A stretch of 64,000 nt of DNA from Novosphingobium nitrogenifigens DSM 19370 (GCF_000192575.1 NZ_GL876931.1:60193-124192); one strand, 5' to 3'. Counted from the first letter of the stretch, positions 1 through 8,816 are shown. The notes: a model not told the origin generated them from the letters alone. Translations and numbers: made by a program.

Positions 1-97
1 TCCGGAGTGAGGGCGGCCATCGCCATCCCCGCGCCCACACCGGCATATCCGGATGCAACACCGTTGCGTACAAGGGGCTGCGTGGTAACATAAGAAA

Positions 98-571
98 ATG
101 CGCGACGAAAAAATTCGGAATGGTGGTCTTTGGATAGCTGGCGGGGGCGGCATTCTCGCAGCCGGAAACATTTTCATCCCGCCTTTGCATCCAAGCCTAT
201 TTCCTGCGACCATTTTCGTTGCTGCGGTGGCTGCTCTACTTTTTCTGCGAATGCTGTTCAGCCGTTTTTATCGAGACGGTATTGATCTGATAAACCTCGA
301 TATGCGGGGAGGTGATCCATGGCCTGGAAAGCGCAAAAAATTCTTCGACCCAGATTGGGGGCTGTTTGGCATTCGAACTGGTAGCCCAAAGCTGCTGTGG
401 GTTCGGGCTATTTTATTTTTGGGGGCTATGCCGCTTGCTTTGACTCAAGCATGGGTGGGCATAGCAATTGTCCAGCTATGGTGGGCAAGCCTGTTCGTCG
501 TAATGATATTGAGCTTGATGTATGGGGCAATCGATACCCAATCAAAACACGCTGATGGCGGCCTAACCTAA
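98..571 (+). CDS. Hypothetical small membrane protein
   Basis: I do not recognise this 157-residue protein. It has a glycine-rich first hydrophobic segment (about residues 12-27), a second at about 35-52, a polar middle rich in basic and aromatic residues (about 55-95), and two more hydrophobic segments near 102-122 and 124-143. It is therefore probably an inner-membrane protein with four helices. The DNA is clearly less GC-rich than the following genes and uses AT-rich codons, which fits recently acquired DNA. No good ribosome binding site precedes the ATG. It lies alone, convergent with the response regulator gene. Confidence 0.5.
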   Translation: MRDEKIRNGGLWIAGGGGILAAGNIFIPPLHPSLFPATIFVAAVAALLFLRMLFSRFYRDGIDLINLDMRGGDPWPGKRKKFFDPDWGLFGIRTGSPKLLWVRAILFLGAMPLALTQAWVGIAIVQLWWASLFVVMILSLMYGAIDTQSKHADGGLT

Positions 572-612
572 CTTTGCCGACGATGCGCCTGTTCGCGCTC
601 TCCCCCAAACTC

Positions 613-653
613 GCCGTACGTTGCCGATTTTCATCAGGTGAACGTACGACGGC
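613..653. repeat. Inverted repeat between convergent genes
   Basis: CGTACGTT at 615-622 pairs with AACGTACG at 641-648, with an 18-nt loop. An interrupted extension (GCC / GGC) lies outside the arms. It sits between two convergent genes and could be a weak bidirectional terminator, although no T-run follows on either strand. Confidence 0.35.
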
Positions 654-699
654 TCCCGACGGCCTGGCCTTGCGCCTTGAACGTCGTGTTTGAGGGCGC

Positions 700-2025
700 C
701 TACCGCAATCCCATCCGATCCATTTTCTTGAGCAGCCCCACGCGCGAGAGGCCAAGATCGCGGGCGGTGTGGGTGTGATTGTGGCCGGTGCGTTCAAGTG
801 CCTCAACGATCCGACGCCGTTCCAATGCAACCACCTCATCTTCCAGCGTCAAATTTGCAGGAGTTAGGGTAACGGGCGCGGTTTCTCCGGTAGCAAAGAC
901 CAGATCCTCGACGCTGATCGCAGCACCTTGCGCCAAGGCCGCCGCGCATTCCACCGCCGCGCGCAATTCGCGCACATTGCCGGGCCAGGCACGCTGGGCG
1001 ATCCACTCCAATGCCTCTGGGGCAAAGCGCGCAGCAGGTGCCGCGCGGCGCAAGAATATTTGCGCCAGCAACGCCTTGTCCGCCCCCCGTTCATCCAGCC
1101 TTGGCGTCGACAGCACCAGTCCCTTCAGGCGATAATAAAGATCTTCGCGGAACGAGCCATCAGCAACGGCGGCGGTAAGATCGCGATGCGTGGCGGCGAT
1201 GATGCGCACGTCGGCTTGGCGCATCTCGCGCGCGCCAACTGGCTGATAGGTGCCATCGGCCAGAAAGCGCAGCAGCTTGACCTGCATGGCAGGCGGCATC
1301 TCGCCAATCTCGTCGAGGAACAGCGTGCCGCCATGCGCCACCTCGACAAGGCCAGCGCGGTCGGCATGGGCGCCGGTGAAGCTGCCCTTGAGATGTCCAA
1401 ACAGCTCGCTTTCCAGCAAGTCGGCCGGAACCGCCCCGCAATGCACTGGCACCAACGGGCCCTTCGCGCGCGTGGAGGCTGCGTGAATGGCGCGGGCCAC
1501 CAGTTCCTTGCCCGTGCCGCTCGGCCCCAGCACCATCACAGGCATGTTGGTGGGCGCCACCCGGCGGATCAGCGCGCGCAAGGCGACCATCGGCGGCGAT
1601 TGGCCGATCAGCCCCATGTCCTCGCTCGTCTCATCGCGGGCGCGCAAGGCTGCCAGTTCCTGCGCTAGCCTCGCCCGCTCCACCGCTCGGGCGACGACAA
1701 CCTTGAGCAGATCGGGATCGACCGGCTTGGCGAGAAAATCCCATGCGCCCGCCTCAATCGCCTGCATCGCTAGTGCCTGATCGGCATGGCCGGTCATCAC
1801 CACTACTGGAGCCGGCGCAAAGGCGGAGATCAGCGCAATGCCCGCTTGCGGATCGTGGTGCGGCGGCATCGCCAGATCAAGCAGCACCACATCAGGCCGG
1901 TGCCGTGCAAAAGCGGCGCGTGCGGCATCGCCGTCGCCCACGGTGGTTACCTCATGCCCCTGCGCGCGCAGCCAGCCTGCGGTCAGGCGCTGAAAGGCGG
2001 GTTCATCATCGGCCAGCAGGATCAT
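700..2025 (-). CDS. Sigma54-dependent response regulator (NtrC/PrsR type)
   Basis: A 441-residue transcription activator of sigma54 RNA polymerase. The receiver domain (about 1-115) has the acidic pair after MILLA and a phosphoacceptor Asp50 in VVLLDLAMP. The AAA+ domain (about 140-375) shows Walker A GPSGTGKE, the sigma54-contact loop as GSFTGA instead of the usual GAFTGA, and Walker [11 protein letters not shown]. The C-terminus is a Fis-type helix-turn-helix ending in [12 protein letters not shown]. The open frame runs further upstream, but the ATG at 2025 begins the receiver domain and overlaps the kinase stop by 4 bp, so it is the start. The kinase gene lies directly upstream, and a sigma54 promoter lies beyond it at 3853-3870, the likely target. 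Confidence 0.93.
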   Translation of the reverse strand: MILLADDEPAFQRLTAGWLRAQGHEVTTVGDGDAARAAFARHRPDVVLLDLAMPPHHDPQAGIALISAFAPAPVVVMTGHADQALAMQAIEAGAWDFLAKPVDPDLLKVVVARAVERARLAQELAALRARDETSEDMGLIGQSPPMVALRALIRRVAPTNMPVMVLGPSGTGKELVARAIHAASTRAKGPLVPVHCGAVPADLLESELFGHLKGSFTGAHADRAGLVEVAHGGTLFLDEIGEMPPAMQVKLLRFLADGTYQPVGAREMRQADVRIIAATHRDLTAAVADGSFREDLYYRLKGLVLSTPRLDERGADKALLAQIFLRRAAPAARFAPEALEWIAQRAWPGNVRELRAAVECAAALAQGAAISVEDLVFATGETAPVTLTPANLTLEDEVVALERRRIVEALERTGHNHTHTARDLGLSRVGLLKKMDRMGLR

Positions 2026-3770
2026 GCACGCTCTCGCAAATCTGGCCCGAATGTCAGGCGAAAACAGGTGGTCCAACCCTCGCGCCGGGCCAGCGTGGCG
2101 GTGCCGCCATGCGCCTCCAAAATGCGGCGCACGATGGCAAGGCCAAGCCCCGTGCCCCCGGGGCGGCGCGAAACGAAGGGCTTGAACAGGCTGTCGGCGA
2201 TCTCCGGAGCGATGCCGGGGCCCTTGTCGCAAATGTCGATTGTGCGGTCATCGGCAAAGATGGCGCAATCACCACCCATCGCCTTTGCGTTGTCCACCAG
2301 ATTGGCCAAAGCACGGCGCAAGGCTGCGGGATCGGCATGCAGTGTTGTGCCCTCGGCCACATCCACGGATACGCCAAATCCGGCCAGATAGGGCGCCAAT
2401 TCGATGGGACGCGGCGCAATGGTCCACGCCCGCGCATAATCCAGAATATCGGTGACAAGCACGTTCATGCGCCCCACTTGCTCGCCAATCTCGGCGCGCA
2501 CCTCGGGCGGAGCGCCGGTGGCGGCCATCTGCACAATGCCCAGCGGATTGCGCAAATCATGCGCTATTGTCGCCGCCAGTGCGCCCAGTTCGGCTAGCCT
2601 TGCCTCGCGCTCGGCCTCCACCATGCGGCGGGCGCTGGCAAGGCGGCGAGCGGCTTCTTCCACCAGCGTGGCGACGCGCGCGGCGGTGTGGCGCAGGGCG
2701 AAGGGCGCATCGTCCCATCCGTTCAGCGTCACAGCATCGCCCACAACGGCCAATCCCGGCCCATCCTCGGCAAGGCCCAGATGCTGGCGCAGCATGGCGT
2801 TGGCCAATGCTTCCAGCGCCCGCTCGTCCGCCACCTGCGCCAAGGCATCGCGCCACGGCTCGAGATCCAGCCTGGCACCGGGGAACACCAGCCGATCGGT
2901 CAGCCGCTTGAGCGGCGCCATCACCAACAGCCCCAAGGCCATCGCGCCTGCAAGGGCCGCCCATGTCGCCACAAAACCCTCTGGTCGCCCAGCCAGCGCC
3001 AGTGGCAGCGTGGCGATCAGCGCCGCCGCACCGCCCGCGCCCGCCAGCAGCAGGATCCACACCAAGCCCCGGCGCGCCCACACATCAGCCGCCATGAAGC
3101 GATGGCGCACCACCGCATAGACCAGCGCCACCGAGTAAAGCGGCAGCGCCAGCACCGGCCAAGGATAGGCCTCAATCCCCAGCGCGGGGAAGGCAAAGCC
3201 GGAGAGCGCCAGCAGGCCAATCCCGCTCGACACGAACACCGCGCCCGCCTGATCGCGGTGAAGCCCGCTCTGCTGCCGCCATGTCTGAAGTAGCCGCAGA
3301 TGCCCCATCACCGACAGCGCCGCCGTAACCGCCAGCACACCCCAGCCCGCCAGCGAGGGGACAAAGGCCCCAGCAAAGCCATGCCAGGGCGCAATCCGTC
3401 CCACGCCCAGCGCAAGCCCCGCGACCACCGCCATAATGGCCATGCCATAGCTGCCCCATGCCACCGGACGCAGCGCGCCGCACAGCGCAAAGGCGAACAC
3501 CAGGTGCACAAAGGCCGCCGCAGGCAGGGGCGATAGCGCGATCACCGTCAGCGTAAACGGCGCTGCGCTGGCGCCCAGCATCGCGGGGGCAGCCATAGCC
3601 AAGCTCCACAGCGCAACCCCGCACAGGAAAGCCACCAGCGTCCATGCCCCCGGCAAGGCTCGCGCCCTGGCGGCCACAAAACCTGCCAGCACAAAGCTGG
3701 CCAGTGCGGTCAGGCCCAGCGCGCCGATATAGGCCATGATACCAAGAGCTGTATCCATCGTTGACAGCAT
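2022..3770 (-). CDS. Membrane sensor histidine kinase (PrsK-like layout)
   Basis: A 582-residue kinase. The N-terminal half contains about eight to ten hydrophobic helices (roughly residues 8-290), then a GAF-like linker (about 300-370), then HisKA and HATPase_c. The phosphorylated histidine is His404 in AHDLRNPLG. The N box (LVDNAK), G1 (DKGPGIAPE) and G2 (GTGLGLAI) boxes are intact. It is translationally coupled to the sigma54 response regulator (ATGA overlap at 2022-2025). The layout resembles the PrsK/PrsR pairs described for PEP-CTERM/exopolysaccharide loci, but no PEP-CTERM gene is visible here. The signal sensed is unknown. A second in-frame ATG at 3758 is an alternative start. Confidence 0.9.
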   Translation of the reverse strand: MLSTMDTALGIMAYIGALGLTALASFVLAGFVAARARALPGAWTLVAFLCGVALWSLAMAAPAMLGASAAPFTLTVIALSPLPAAAFVHLVFAFALCGALRPVAWGSYGMAIMAVVAGLALGVGRIAPWHGFAGAFVPSLAGWGVLAVTAALSVMGHLRLLQTWRQQSGLHRDQAGAVFVSSGIGLLALSGFAFPALGIEAYPWPVLALPLYSVALVYAVVRHRFMAADVWARRGLVWILLLAGAGGAAALIATLPLALAGRPEGFVATWAALAGAMALGLLVMAPLKRLTDRLVFPGARLDLEPWRDALAQVADERALEALANAMLRQHLGLAEDGPGLAVVGDAVTLNGWDDAPFALRHTAARVATLVEEAARRLASARRMVEAEREARLAELGALAATIAHDLRNPLGIVQMAATGAPPEVRAEIGEQVGRMNVLVTDILDYARAWTIAPRPIELAPYLAGFGVSVDVAEGTTLHADPAALRRALANLVDNAKAMGGDCAIFADDRTIDICDKGPGIAPEIADSLFKPFVSRRPGGTGLGLAIVRRILEAHGGTATLARREGWTTCFRLTFGPDLRERA

Positions 3771-3821
3771 ATCATGCGTTTCCGTTCACGTCGTTAACAT
3801 TCAAGGAGCCGTTTCACCGCC

Positions 3822-3837
3822 GAAAACCCCTGTTTTC
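3822..3837. promoter_or_regulatory. Palindrome upstream of the sigma54 promoter
   Basis: GAAAAC-CCCT-GTTTTC is a perfect 6-bp dyad, with partial CCG/CGG extension on both sides. Its right edge is 17 bases before the GG of the -24 element. It is a candidate activator site for the adjacent response regulator, although enhancer sites are often farther upstream. Confidence 0.45.
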
Positions 3838-3852
3838 CGGCAATCATCGCAA

Positions 3853-3870
3853 TTGGCATGCCAGTTGCGA
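3853..3870 (+). promoter_or_regulatory. Sigma54 (-24/-12) promoter
   Basis: TGGCATG-CCAG-TTGCG matches the RpoN consensus TGGCAC-N5-TTGC. GG is at 3855-3856 and GC at 3867-3868, with exactly 10 bases between them, which is the obligatory spacing. Transcription would begin near 3880, about 45 nt before the first gene of the membrane operon. The divergent neighbour encodes a sigma54 activator, which makes a chance match unlikely. Confidence 0.85.
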
Positions 3871-3926
3871 TGCAAGGGGCATGGCGCGGCCAACCCCGAC
3901 CGCCCTTACGTGAAAGGAGCCATGCG

Positions 3927-4253
3927 ATGTTGATCCCGATTGCCGCCTTGTTGCTCACCTATGTCATCACGCTGGTGCTGGCAGGCCTTGCTGCCTTTGT
4001 GCTGCGCCGCCCGCTTGCGATCCTGCTCTCCGAATTGTGCGGCACCGAGGAACGCTCCTCGTTCTGGACGGTGTGGTCGATGGTGATGATGATCGCGCTG
4101 CCGCTACTGTTTGTCTCGATGGCGCGGATTGCCACTGATCCTACCGAACTGATCCAGGGCACGGTGGCCTGCACCTTGGCCGGAATCCTGATGGCGATGG
4201 CTGGCATGGGGCTGGCCGTGTGGCGCCGCGTGCCTCGCCCGGTGATCGATTGA
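3927..4253 (+). CDS. Small integral membrane protein, first gene of sigma54 operon
   Basis: A 108-residue protein with three predicted membrane helices (about 4-26, 45-67 and 77-99) and no family that I recognise. The start at 3927 is preceded by AGGAG eight bases upstream, which rules out the longer open frame. It is the first gene after the -24/-12 promoter and is followed 10 bases later by the SDR-DoxX gene. Its role is unknown; it is probably a partner of the other membrane proteins in the operon. Confidence 0.75.
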   Translation: MLIPIAALLLTYVITLVLAGLAAFVLRRPLAILLSELCGTEERSSFWTVWSMVMMIALPLLFVSMARIATDPTELIQGTVACTLAGILMAMAGMGLAVWRRVPRPVID

Positions 4254-4263
4254 GGAGGCCGCG

Positions 4264-5484
4264 ATGCGCGTGATGATCGTGGGCGGCGGCTTTATCGGCG
4301 GGCATCTTGCCGGGCGGCTGCGCGCTGAAGGATGCGCCGTGACGGTGGCAGGAAGGCGCGGTGCGGACATGGCATGCGATCTGGCCCGCGATGATACTGC
4401 CGTCTGGGCGCAGCGGTTGCGGGGGTATGACGCGCTGGTGAACTGCGCGGGCATCTTGGCTGCCGGGGCGAACTATGATGGCGTCCATGCCCGAGGCGCC
4501 ATCGCCTTGTTCGATGGCGCAGCGCAGGCCGGGGTGGCGCGGGTGGTCCAGATCTCCTCGCTGGGCGCCAGCGACGGCACCACCGCGTATCACCGCAGCA
4601 AGCGCGCGGCAGACGAGCACTTGGTGAGCCTGAATCTGGGCTGGGCCATTGTCCGCCCCTCGCTGGTGGTGGGGCGCGGCGGGGGCAGCGCGGCTTTGTT
4701 CAGCGCTTTGGCGGCCTTGCCGCTGATGCCCGATATGGGCGGCGGCATGGTGCAACCCATCGCCATCGACGATCTGGTGGAAGCGATCTGGCGCCTTTTG
4801 CGGCGGCCGCTGCCCATGAGCGTGGTGGTGGATGCCGTGGGGCCGGAGCCGATGCGCCTTGTCGATCTGATGGCCATTCTGCGGCGCTGGCTGGGCTTCG
4901 AGGCCACACGCAGCCTGCCGGTGCCGCGCTGGATGATGCGATGGGTCGCCACTCTGGGCATCGGGCCGATGACGCGCGACAGCCTGACCATGCTGGAGGC
5001 TGGCAATGCCGCGCCGGTCGAGCCATTTGTGGCGGCGCTCGGCTTTGTGCCTCAACCTGTCGCGCGAGCCTTGGATCGCTCCCCCGCAACGCAGGGTGAT
5101 CGGCTGGCCGCGCGCCTGTCGCCGCTGGGGCCTGTGCTGCGCGGGCTATTGGCAGCGGTCTGGCTGGCCGGTGGTTTGGTGCCGCTGCTGCTCACGCCCA
5201 TGGCCAGCAACACGCATCTGCTCGCTCGCCTTGGCCTGACCGGCGAAGCGGCGATCGGCACCGTCTGGGCCGGATCGCTGGCGGATATGGCGGTGGGCCT
5301 CGCTTTGATCCTGCGCTGGCATGGGGCGGCGCTGGCGGGCGTGGCATTGATGGGTGCCTATAGCCTGATACTCGCTGCCGTCGCGCCCGAACTCTGGGCC
5401 GATCCCTTTGGCGCGCTGGTCAAGAACCTTGCCGTCCTCGGCCTGTCTCTGGCCATCCATGCAATGGAGAAGCCCCATGCCTGA
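4264..5484 (+). CDS. NAD(P)-binding SDR/epimerase fused to a DoxX-like membrane domain
   Basis: A 406-residue two-part protein. Residues 1 to about 280 form an atypical SDR of the NDUFA9/YbjT type, with the dinucleotide motif VGGGFIGG at the N-terminus and a YHRSK catalytic pair (Tyr109, Lys113). Residues from about 295 carry four hydrophobic helices resembling the DoxX-like fold. It probably carries out a membrane-associated redox or quinone-linked reaction; the substrate is unknown. It lies second in the sigma54 operon, overlaps the next gene by 8 bp and has GAGG before its ATG. The fusion itself is known in Proteobacteria as an uncharacterised family. Confidence 0.85.
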   Translation: MRVMIVGGGFIGGHLAGRLRAEGCAVTVAGRRGADMACDLARDDTAVWAQRLRGYDALVNCAGILAAGANYDGVHARGAIALFDGAAQAGVARVVQISSLGASDGTTAYHRSKRAADEHLVSLNLGWAIVRPSLVVGRGGGSAALFSALAALPLMPDMGGGMVQPIAIDDLVEAIWRLLRRPLPMSVVVDAVGPEPMRLVDLMAILRRWLGFEATRSLPVPRWMMRWVATLGIGPMTRDSLTMLEAGNAAPVEPFVAALGFVPQPVARALDRSPATQGDRLAARLSPLGPVLRGLLAAVWLAGGLVPLLLTPMASNTHLLARLGLTGEAAIGTVWAGSLADMAVGLALILRWHGAALAGVALMGAYSLILAAVAPELWADPFGALVKNLAVLGLSLAIHAMEKPHA

Positions 5485-5947
5485 TTATCTGCTCCTCAAA
5501 ACCGTCCATATCCTCAGTTCCACCCTGCTGTTTGGCACGGGGCTGGGCACGGCCTTTCATGGCTGGATGGCCAACCGATCCGGCGTGCTGGCGGCGCGGC
5601 GGGTGGTGAACCGCAATGTCGAACTCGCGGACTGGCTGTTCACCACGCCCGCTGTGATTGTGCAACCGGTGACGGGGGTGTGGCTGGCGCATATCGCGGG
5701 TTTTCCCCTGACGACGCCGTGGCTGATGGCCGCCATTGCGCTCTACATTCTGGTGGGGGCTTGCTGGTTGCCGGTGGTCGCGATCCAGATCGCCATGCGG
5801 CGCATCGCCGAGGCCACACCCGACGGCGGACAATTACCGGCCCGCTATCATCGCTTGGCCCGTTGGTGGTTCGCGTTGGGCTGGCCTGCCTTTATCGGCG
5901 TCATCGTCATTTTCTGGCTGATGGTCGCCAAGCCGGAGTTTGCATGA
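5477..5947 (+). CDS. DUF2269-family integral membrane protein
   Basis: A 156-residue protein with four hydrophobic helices. It begins DYLLLKTVHILSSTLLFG, typical of the DUF2269 family of uncharacterised membrane proteins with conserved N-terminal histidines. The start at 5477 lies inside the end of the SDR-DoxX gene, and GGAG is seven to ten bases upstream. The stop overlaps the ATG of the following gene. It is the third gene in the sigma54-controlled membrane operon. The biochemical role is unknown. Confidence 0.8.
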   Translation: MPDYLLLKTVHILSSTLLFGTGLGTAFHGWMANRSGVLAARRVVNRNVELADWLFTTPAVIVQPVTGVWLAHIAGFPLTTPWLMAAIALYILVGACWLPVVAIQIAMRRIAEATPDGGQLPARYHRLARWWFALGWPAFIGVIVIFWLMVAKPEFA

Positions 5948-6927
5948 TGACTGTGACACCTTCTGATCGCGGGCGCATTCTCGCCGGATTTACTCTGGCC
6001 CTGGCCATCGCGCTCAGCGCCTATATCCTGATCAACGCCAGCAAGGCGAACAGCGTGGCTTTTGGCAGCCTATGGTTTTTGGCCATTCTGCCAGCCTATC
6101 TTTGCGCTTTGATCTGCTACGTCGGGGATCCGGCGATGGAGCGGCCGCGCTCTTTCTACCTTTCGGTGCCGCCGGTCTTTGGCGCCATTGTCTGTGTGGG
6201 ATCAGCGGTCTTTCTGCGCGAAGGCGTGATCTGCCTTGTCATGCTGGCGCCCATTTGGCTGAGCTTTGGCTGGCTTGGTGTCTATATTCTGCGCCGCGTG
6301 CGCAAGGGGCGGGACGATCCGGCGCGGTTTCAGGCCTCGCTGCTGTTCTTGCCGCTGATGTGCGGCAGCATGGAAAGCCAGATTCCGGTTGTCGAGCAAC
6401 GGGTCACGCTCACACGCTCGATCGTTATTGAGGCAACGCCTGCGCAAATCTGGCCCTTTGCCGTGGCTAACGCCCATATCGGAAGCGACGAGGGGCAATG
6501 GAATTTCACGCAAAGCATCTTGCGCCTGCCCCGCCCGCGAGCGACCACATTGAGAGGACATGGAGTGGGCGCCATCCGCACCGCCTATTGGGGCGATCAC
6601 ATCAATTTCGAGGAGCGGATCACCCAATGGCAACCGGGGCGACGGCTAGGCTGGGCCTTTGCCTTCACCAACAGTTCGCTCCAAGACTATACCGACCGGC
6701 ATATTTCGCCCGACGGGCAATTCCTGAAGATCGACACCGGCGACTACACGCTCACCCCAATGGGCGCGGGCCGGACGCTGCTGACCCTGCGGACCAATTA
6801 CATCGCCAAGACGCATGTTAACCCATACGCGCAACTCTGGGGTGAAATCCTGCTCGGCGACATTCAAAGCAATGTGCTGGCTATTATCAAAGAGCGTTCC
6901 GAACGGAGAACTGGCCATGCAAGCTGA
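5944..6927 (+). CDS. Membrane protein with C-terminal SRPBCC domain
   Basis: A 327-residue protein. The N-terminal 115 residues hold about four membrane helices. The rest (about 155-320) reads as a START/SRPBCC-type ligand-binding domain, as in TRSIVIEATPAQIWPF and the later WGDHINFEERI. SRPBCC domains bind hydrophobic ligands; here the domain is anchored to the membrane. The start ATG overlaps the previous stop (ATGA), and a second ATG follows at 5947. It is the last gene of the sigma54 operon. An SDR, a DoxX-like domain and a lipid-binding domain together suggest modification or sensing of a membrane lipid or quinone, which is inference. Confidence 0.75.
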   Translation: MMTVTPSDRGRILAGFTLALAIALSAYILINASKANSVAFGSLWFLAILPAYLCALICYVGDPAMERPRSFYLSVPPVFGAIVCVGSAVFLREGVICLVMLAPIWLSFGWLGVYILRRVRKGRDDPARFQASLLFLPLMCGSMESQIPVVEQRVTLTRSIVIEATPAQIWPFAVANAHIGSDEGQWNFTQSILRLPRPRATTLRGHGVGAIRTAYWGDHINFEERITQWQPGRRLGWAFAFTNSSLQDYTDRHISPDGQFLKIDTGDYTLTPMGAGRTLLTLRTNYIAKTHVNPYAQLWGEILLGDIQSNVLAIIKERSERRTGHAS

Positions 6928-7078
6928 GGCATCCCGATGAACGGAAGCTAGCTATGGATGTTTGGATCAGATGTCTTAAACGGCTGCTCTGGCGGCGGGA
7001 ACGTCCTCTGTGGCCGTAGAATCTTACAAGGATCGCAGACAAGTCGCCAGAGCTTACCTCCTAACGCATCCCCGTCCC

Positions 7079-8194
7079 TCAAAACACATCCCGCCCCTCC
7101 GCGATATTGAGCAATTCCGGGAACACCAAAGTCGCTGGCGCACGCCCCGATGGCGGCACCAATTCCCGCAGCAGGCCGTTATCGCGCAGGTCACGGATGA
7201 TCTTGCGTGCGGTTGCCGGTGGGATCTGGGCTGAGGCGATGAAGTCCGGCGTCTGGAAGATCGGGCGCTGAAAGATCCAGTCCAAAGCGCGCACCGCATA
7301 TTGGGAATGGGTAATCTCCACGACCCTATCGCGTTTGTCTTGATGCAAGGCCAAGATCGCCTGCGCCTTTTGCGTGTTCGCCTCGGCTTGGGCGATGATG
7401 CCGCGCAGGAAGAAGGCTACCCACCCGCTCCAGTCATCGTCGCGCGACACGGCCAGCATCCGGTCGTAATACTCGTCGCGATTGGCTTCGAGATATTCCG
7501 AGAGATAGAAATTCGGGCGCGAAAGCAGCCCATGGGCATAGAGGAACAACGGGATGATCAGCCGCCCGATGCGCCCGTTTCCATCCAGAAACGGATGGAT
7601 CGACTCAAATTCGGCGTGAACGATGGCCAGTTGCACCAGCCGATCTGGCGCATCGGCGTGGATGTAGGCCTCCCAGCCCGCCATAGCACCTTCGATACGG
7701 TCGGCGCCGGGGGGCACGAAACGCGCTTGCTCGATGGTGCAGCCTTCCGGGCCGATCCAGTTGGGGATCCGGCGGTATTCGCCCGGATCTTTGTGACGGC
7801 CGCGCACCCCGTCCATCAAAACGCGGTGCGTCGCCTTGATCAGGCGTTGCGATAGCGGGAGCTCGGCCATCAACCGATCTGCCTCGCGCAGGGCGGCGCG
7901 ATAGTTCAAGACCTCCCGCGCGTCGGCCTTCTTCGGCGTGCTTTCATCGAACAGATGGCCCTGCGCTTCGAACTCCAGCACTTCGCCCAGCGTGACCTGT
8001 GTGCCCTCGATCTTGCTGGACAGCACGGCCTCGCGCGCGGTCAACGGGGAGAGCAGGATATCCGGATTGGGAATGCCTGAAAGGACGCCCTCATACCGCG
8101 CAATGGCTGCGTTGGCTGGCCCCACCAGCGGAAACAGCGCGCCCAGATCAAGCGCAGCGGGAGGAAATCGTCCTTCATGGTAGGCAACAGGCAA
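7079..8194 (-). CDS. Fic-family adenylyltransferase, class II self-inhibited
   Basis: A 371-residue Fic protein, predicted to transfer AMP (or another nucleotide moiety) to hydroxyl side chains of target proteins. The active-site motif is complete: HPFLDGNGRIGR, with catalytic His200. An N-terminal inhibitory helix motif S-x3-E-G is present (Ser59, Glu63, Gly64), which marks class II Fic proteins that silence themselves. The C-terminal quarter resembles a winged helix that could bind DNA. Translation probably starts at TTG 8194 with GGAG eight bases upstream; no ATG in frame fits. No small antitoxin gene is adjacent, as expected for an internally inhibited Fic. Three repeats lie in its upstream region. 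Confidence 0.9.
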   Translation of the reverse strand: MPVAYHEGRFPPAALDLGALFPLVGPANAAIARYEGVLSGIPNPDILLSPLTAREAVLSSKIEGTQVTLGEVLEFEAQGHLFDESTPKKADAREVLNYRAALREADRLMAELPLSQRLIKATHRVLMDGVRGRHKDPGEYRRIPNWIGPEGCTIEQARFVPPGADRIEGAMAGWEAYIHADAPDRLVQLAIVHAEFESIHPFLDGNGRIGRLIIPLFLYAHGLLSRPNFYLSEYLEANRDEYYDRMLAVSRDDDWSGWVAFFLRGIIAQAEANTQKAQAILALHQDKRDRVVEITHSQYAVRALDWIFQRPIFQTPDFIASAQIPPATARKIIRDLRDNGLLRELVPPSGRAPATLVFPELLNIAEGRDVF

Positions 8195-8244
8195 TTGGCG
8201 TCTCCGTCGGGCGCCCCGTGAGATGTGCCCCGAGTCGCCTATCG

Positions 8245-8342
8245 ATTTGATGATCGTCTATCGACAGCTACACCATTTGATGATCGCGAAACAGGGTTTC
8301 GCTTACATCAAGCCACATTGATGTTCACAGACGATCATCAAA
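8245..8342. repeat. Three copies of TTTGATGATCG upstream of fic
   Basis: ATTTGATGATCG occurs at 8245-8256 and 8275-8286, 30 bases apart (about three helical turns). CGATCATCAAA, the inverted form, is at 8332-8342. All are exact over 11 bp. They lie 50-150 bases before the fic start and are probably binding sites for a regulator, perhaps the Fic protein's own C-terminal DNA-binding domain or the XRE repressor. Confidence 0.65.
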
Positions 8343-8385
8343 AAGGAAAGAGGGCTGAGGCAGGTAGGGCTTCGTGGGGAAGAGA

Positions 8386-8793
8386 TCAGGCGACCAGCTT
8401 GCCCATGGCGTCCACCACGCCCTCGTCACACTGCTCGTGCGCCAAGATGTATTGGAACAGCGCAGTGCTGAGACGGATGAGATGCTCCTGCTGCACCTCG
8501 TCGCCGCCACGGGTGAGGTAAGCCCAGGCGGTAGCCAAGGCCCGCTGATGGACCTGCCCCAGATCCGGCGTGAAAATGGCGCCTTCGCCCAGCAGCAACC
8601 AGCCAGCGCTTACCCCATGCTTTTCGCAAAGGTCCGCCACAAGCGAAGCCGGCGGCACGCGAAAGCCGCGCTCGTAATTGGCAAGCCCCGGCTTCGAAAT
8701 GCCTAGCTCCTCGGCCAGTTGCACCTGGCTGAGCCCCTTGAGGCGTCGCACTTCCGCGATGCGCGTGCCGATACCGCGTGACTCGTCAATCAC
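8386..8793 (-). CDS. XRE/Cro-type transcriptional repressor
   Basis: A 135-residue protein with an N-terminal HTH_3 domain (about residues 9-65): RIAEVRRLKGLSQVQLAEEL, then GISKPGLANYERG as turn and recognition helix. The C-terminal part is a short helical region without a peptidase motif, so it is not a LexA-type cleavable repressor. It is divergent from the excisionase-like gene, with a palindrome between them, and belongs to the integration module. It probably keeps the element silent. Confidence 0.85.
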   Translation of the reverse strand: MIDESRGIGTRIAEVRRLKGLSQVQLAEELGISKPGLANYERGFRVPPASLVADLCEKHGVSAGWLLLGEGAIFTPDLGQVHQRALATAWAYLTRGGDEVQQEHLIRLSTALFQYILAHEQCDEGVVDAMGKLVA

Positions 8794-8816
8794 GGTTTCA
8801 AAATCTGCCTTGACGA

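Noticed and set aside
1..97. A minus-strand gene continuing off the left edge
   Set aside because: One frame reads as plausible hydrophobic text (VRNGVASGYAGVGAGMAMAA), but it is short, overlaps the gene at 98 and has no identifiable start.
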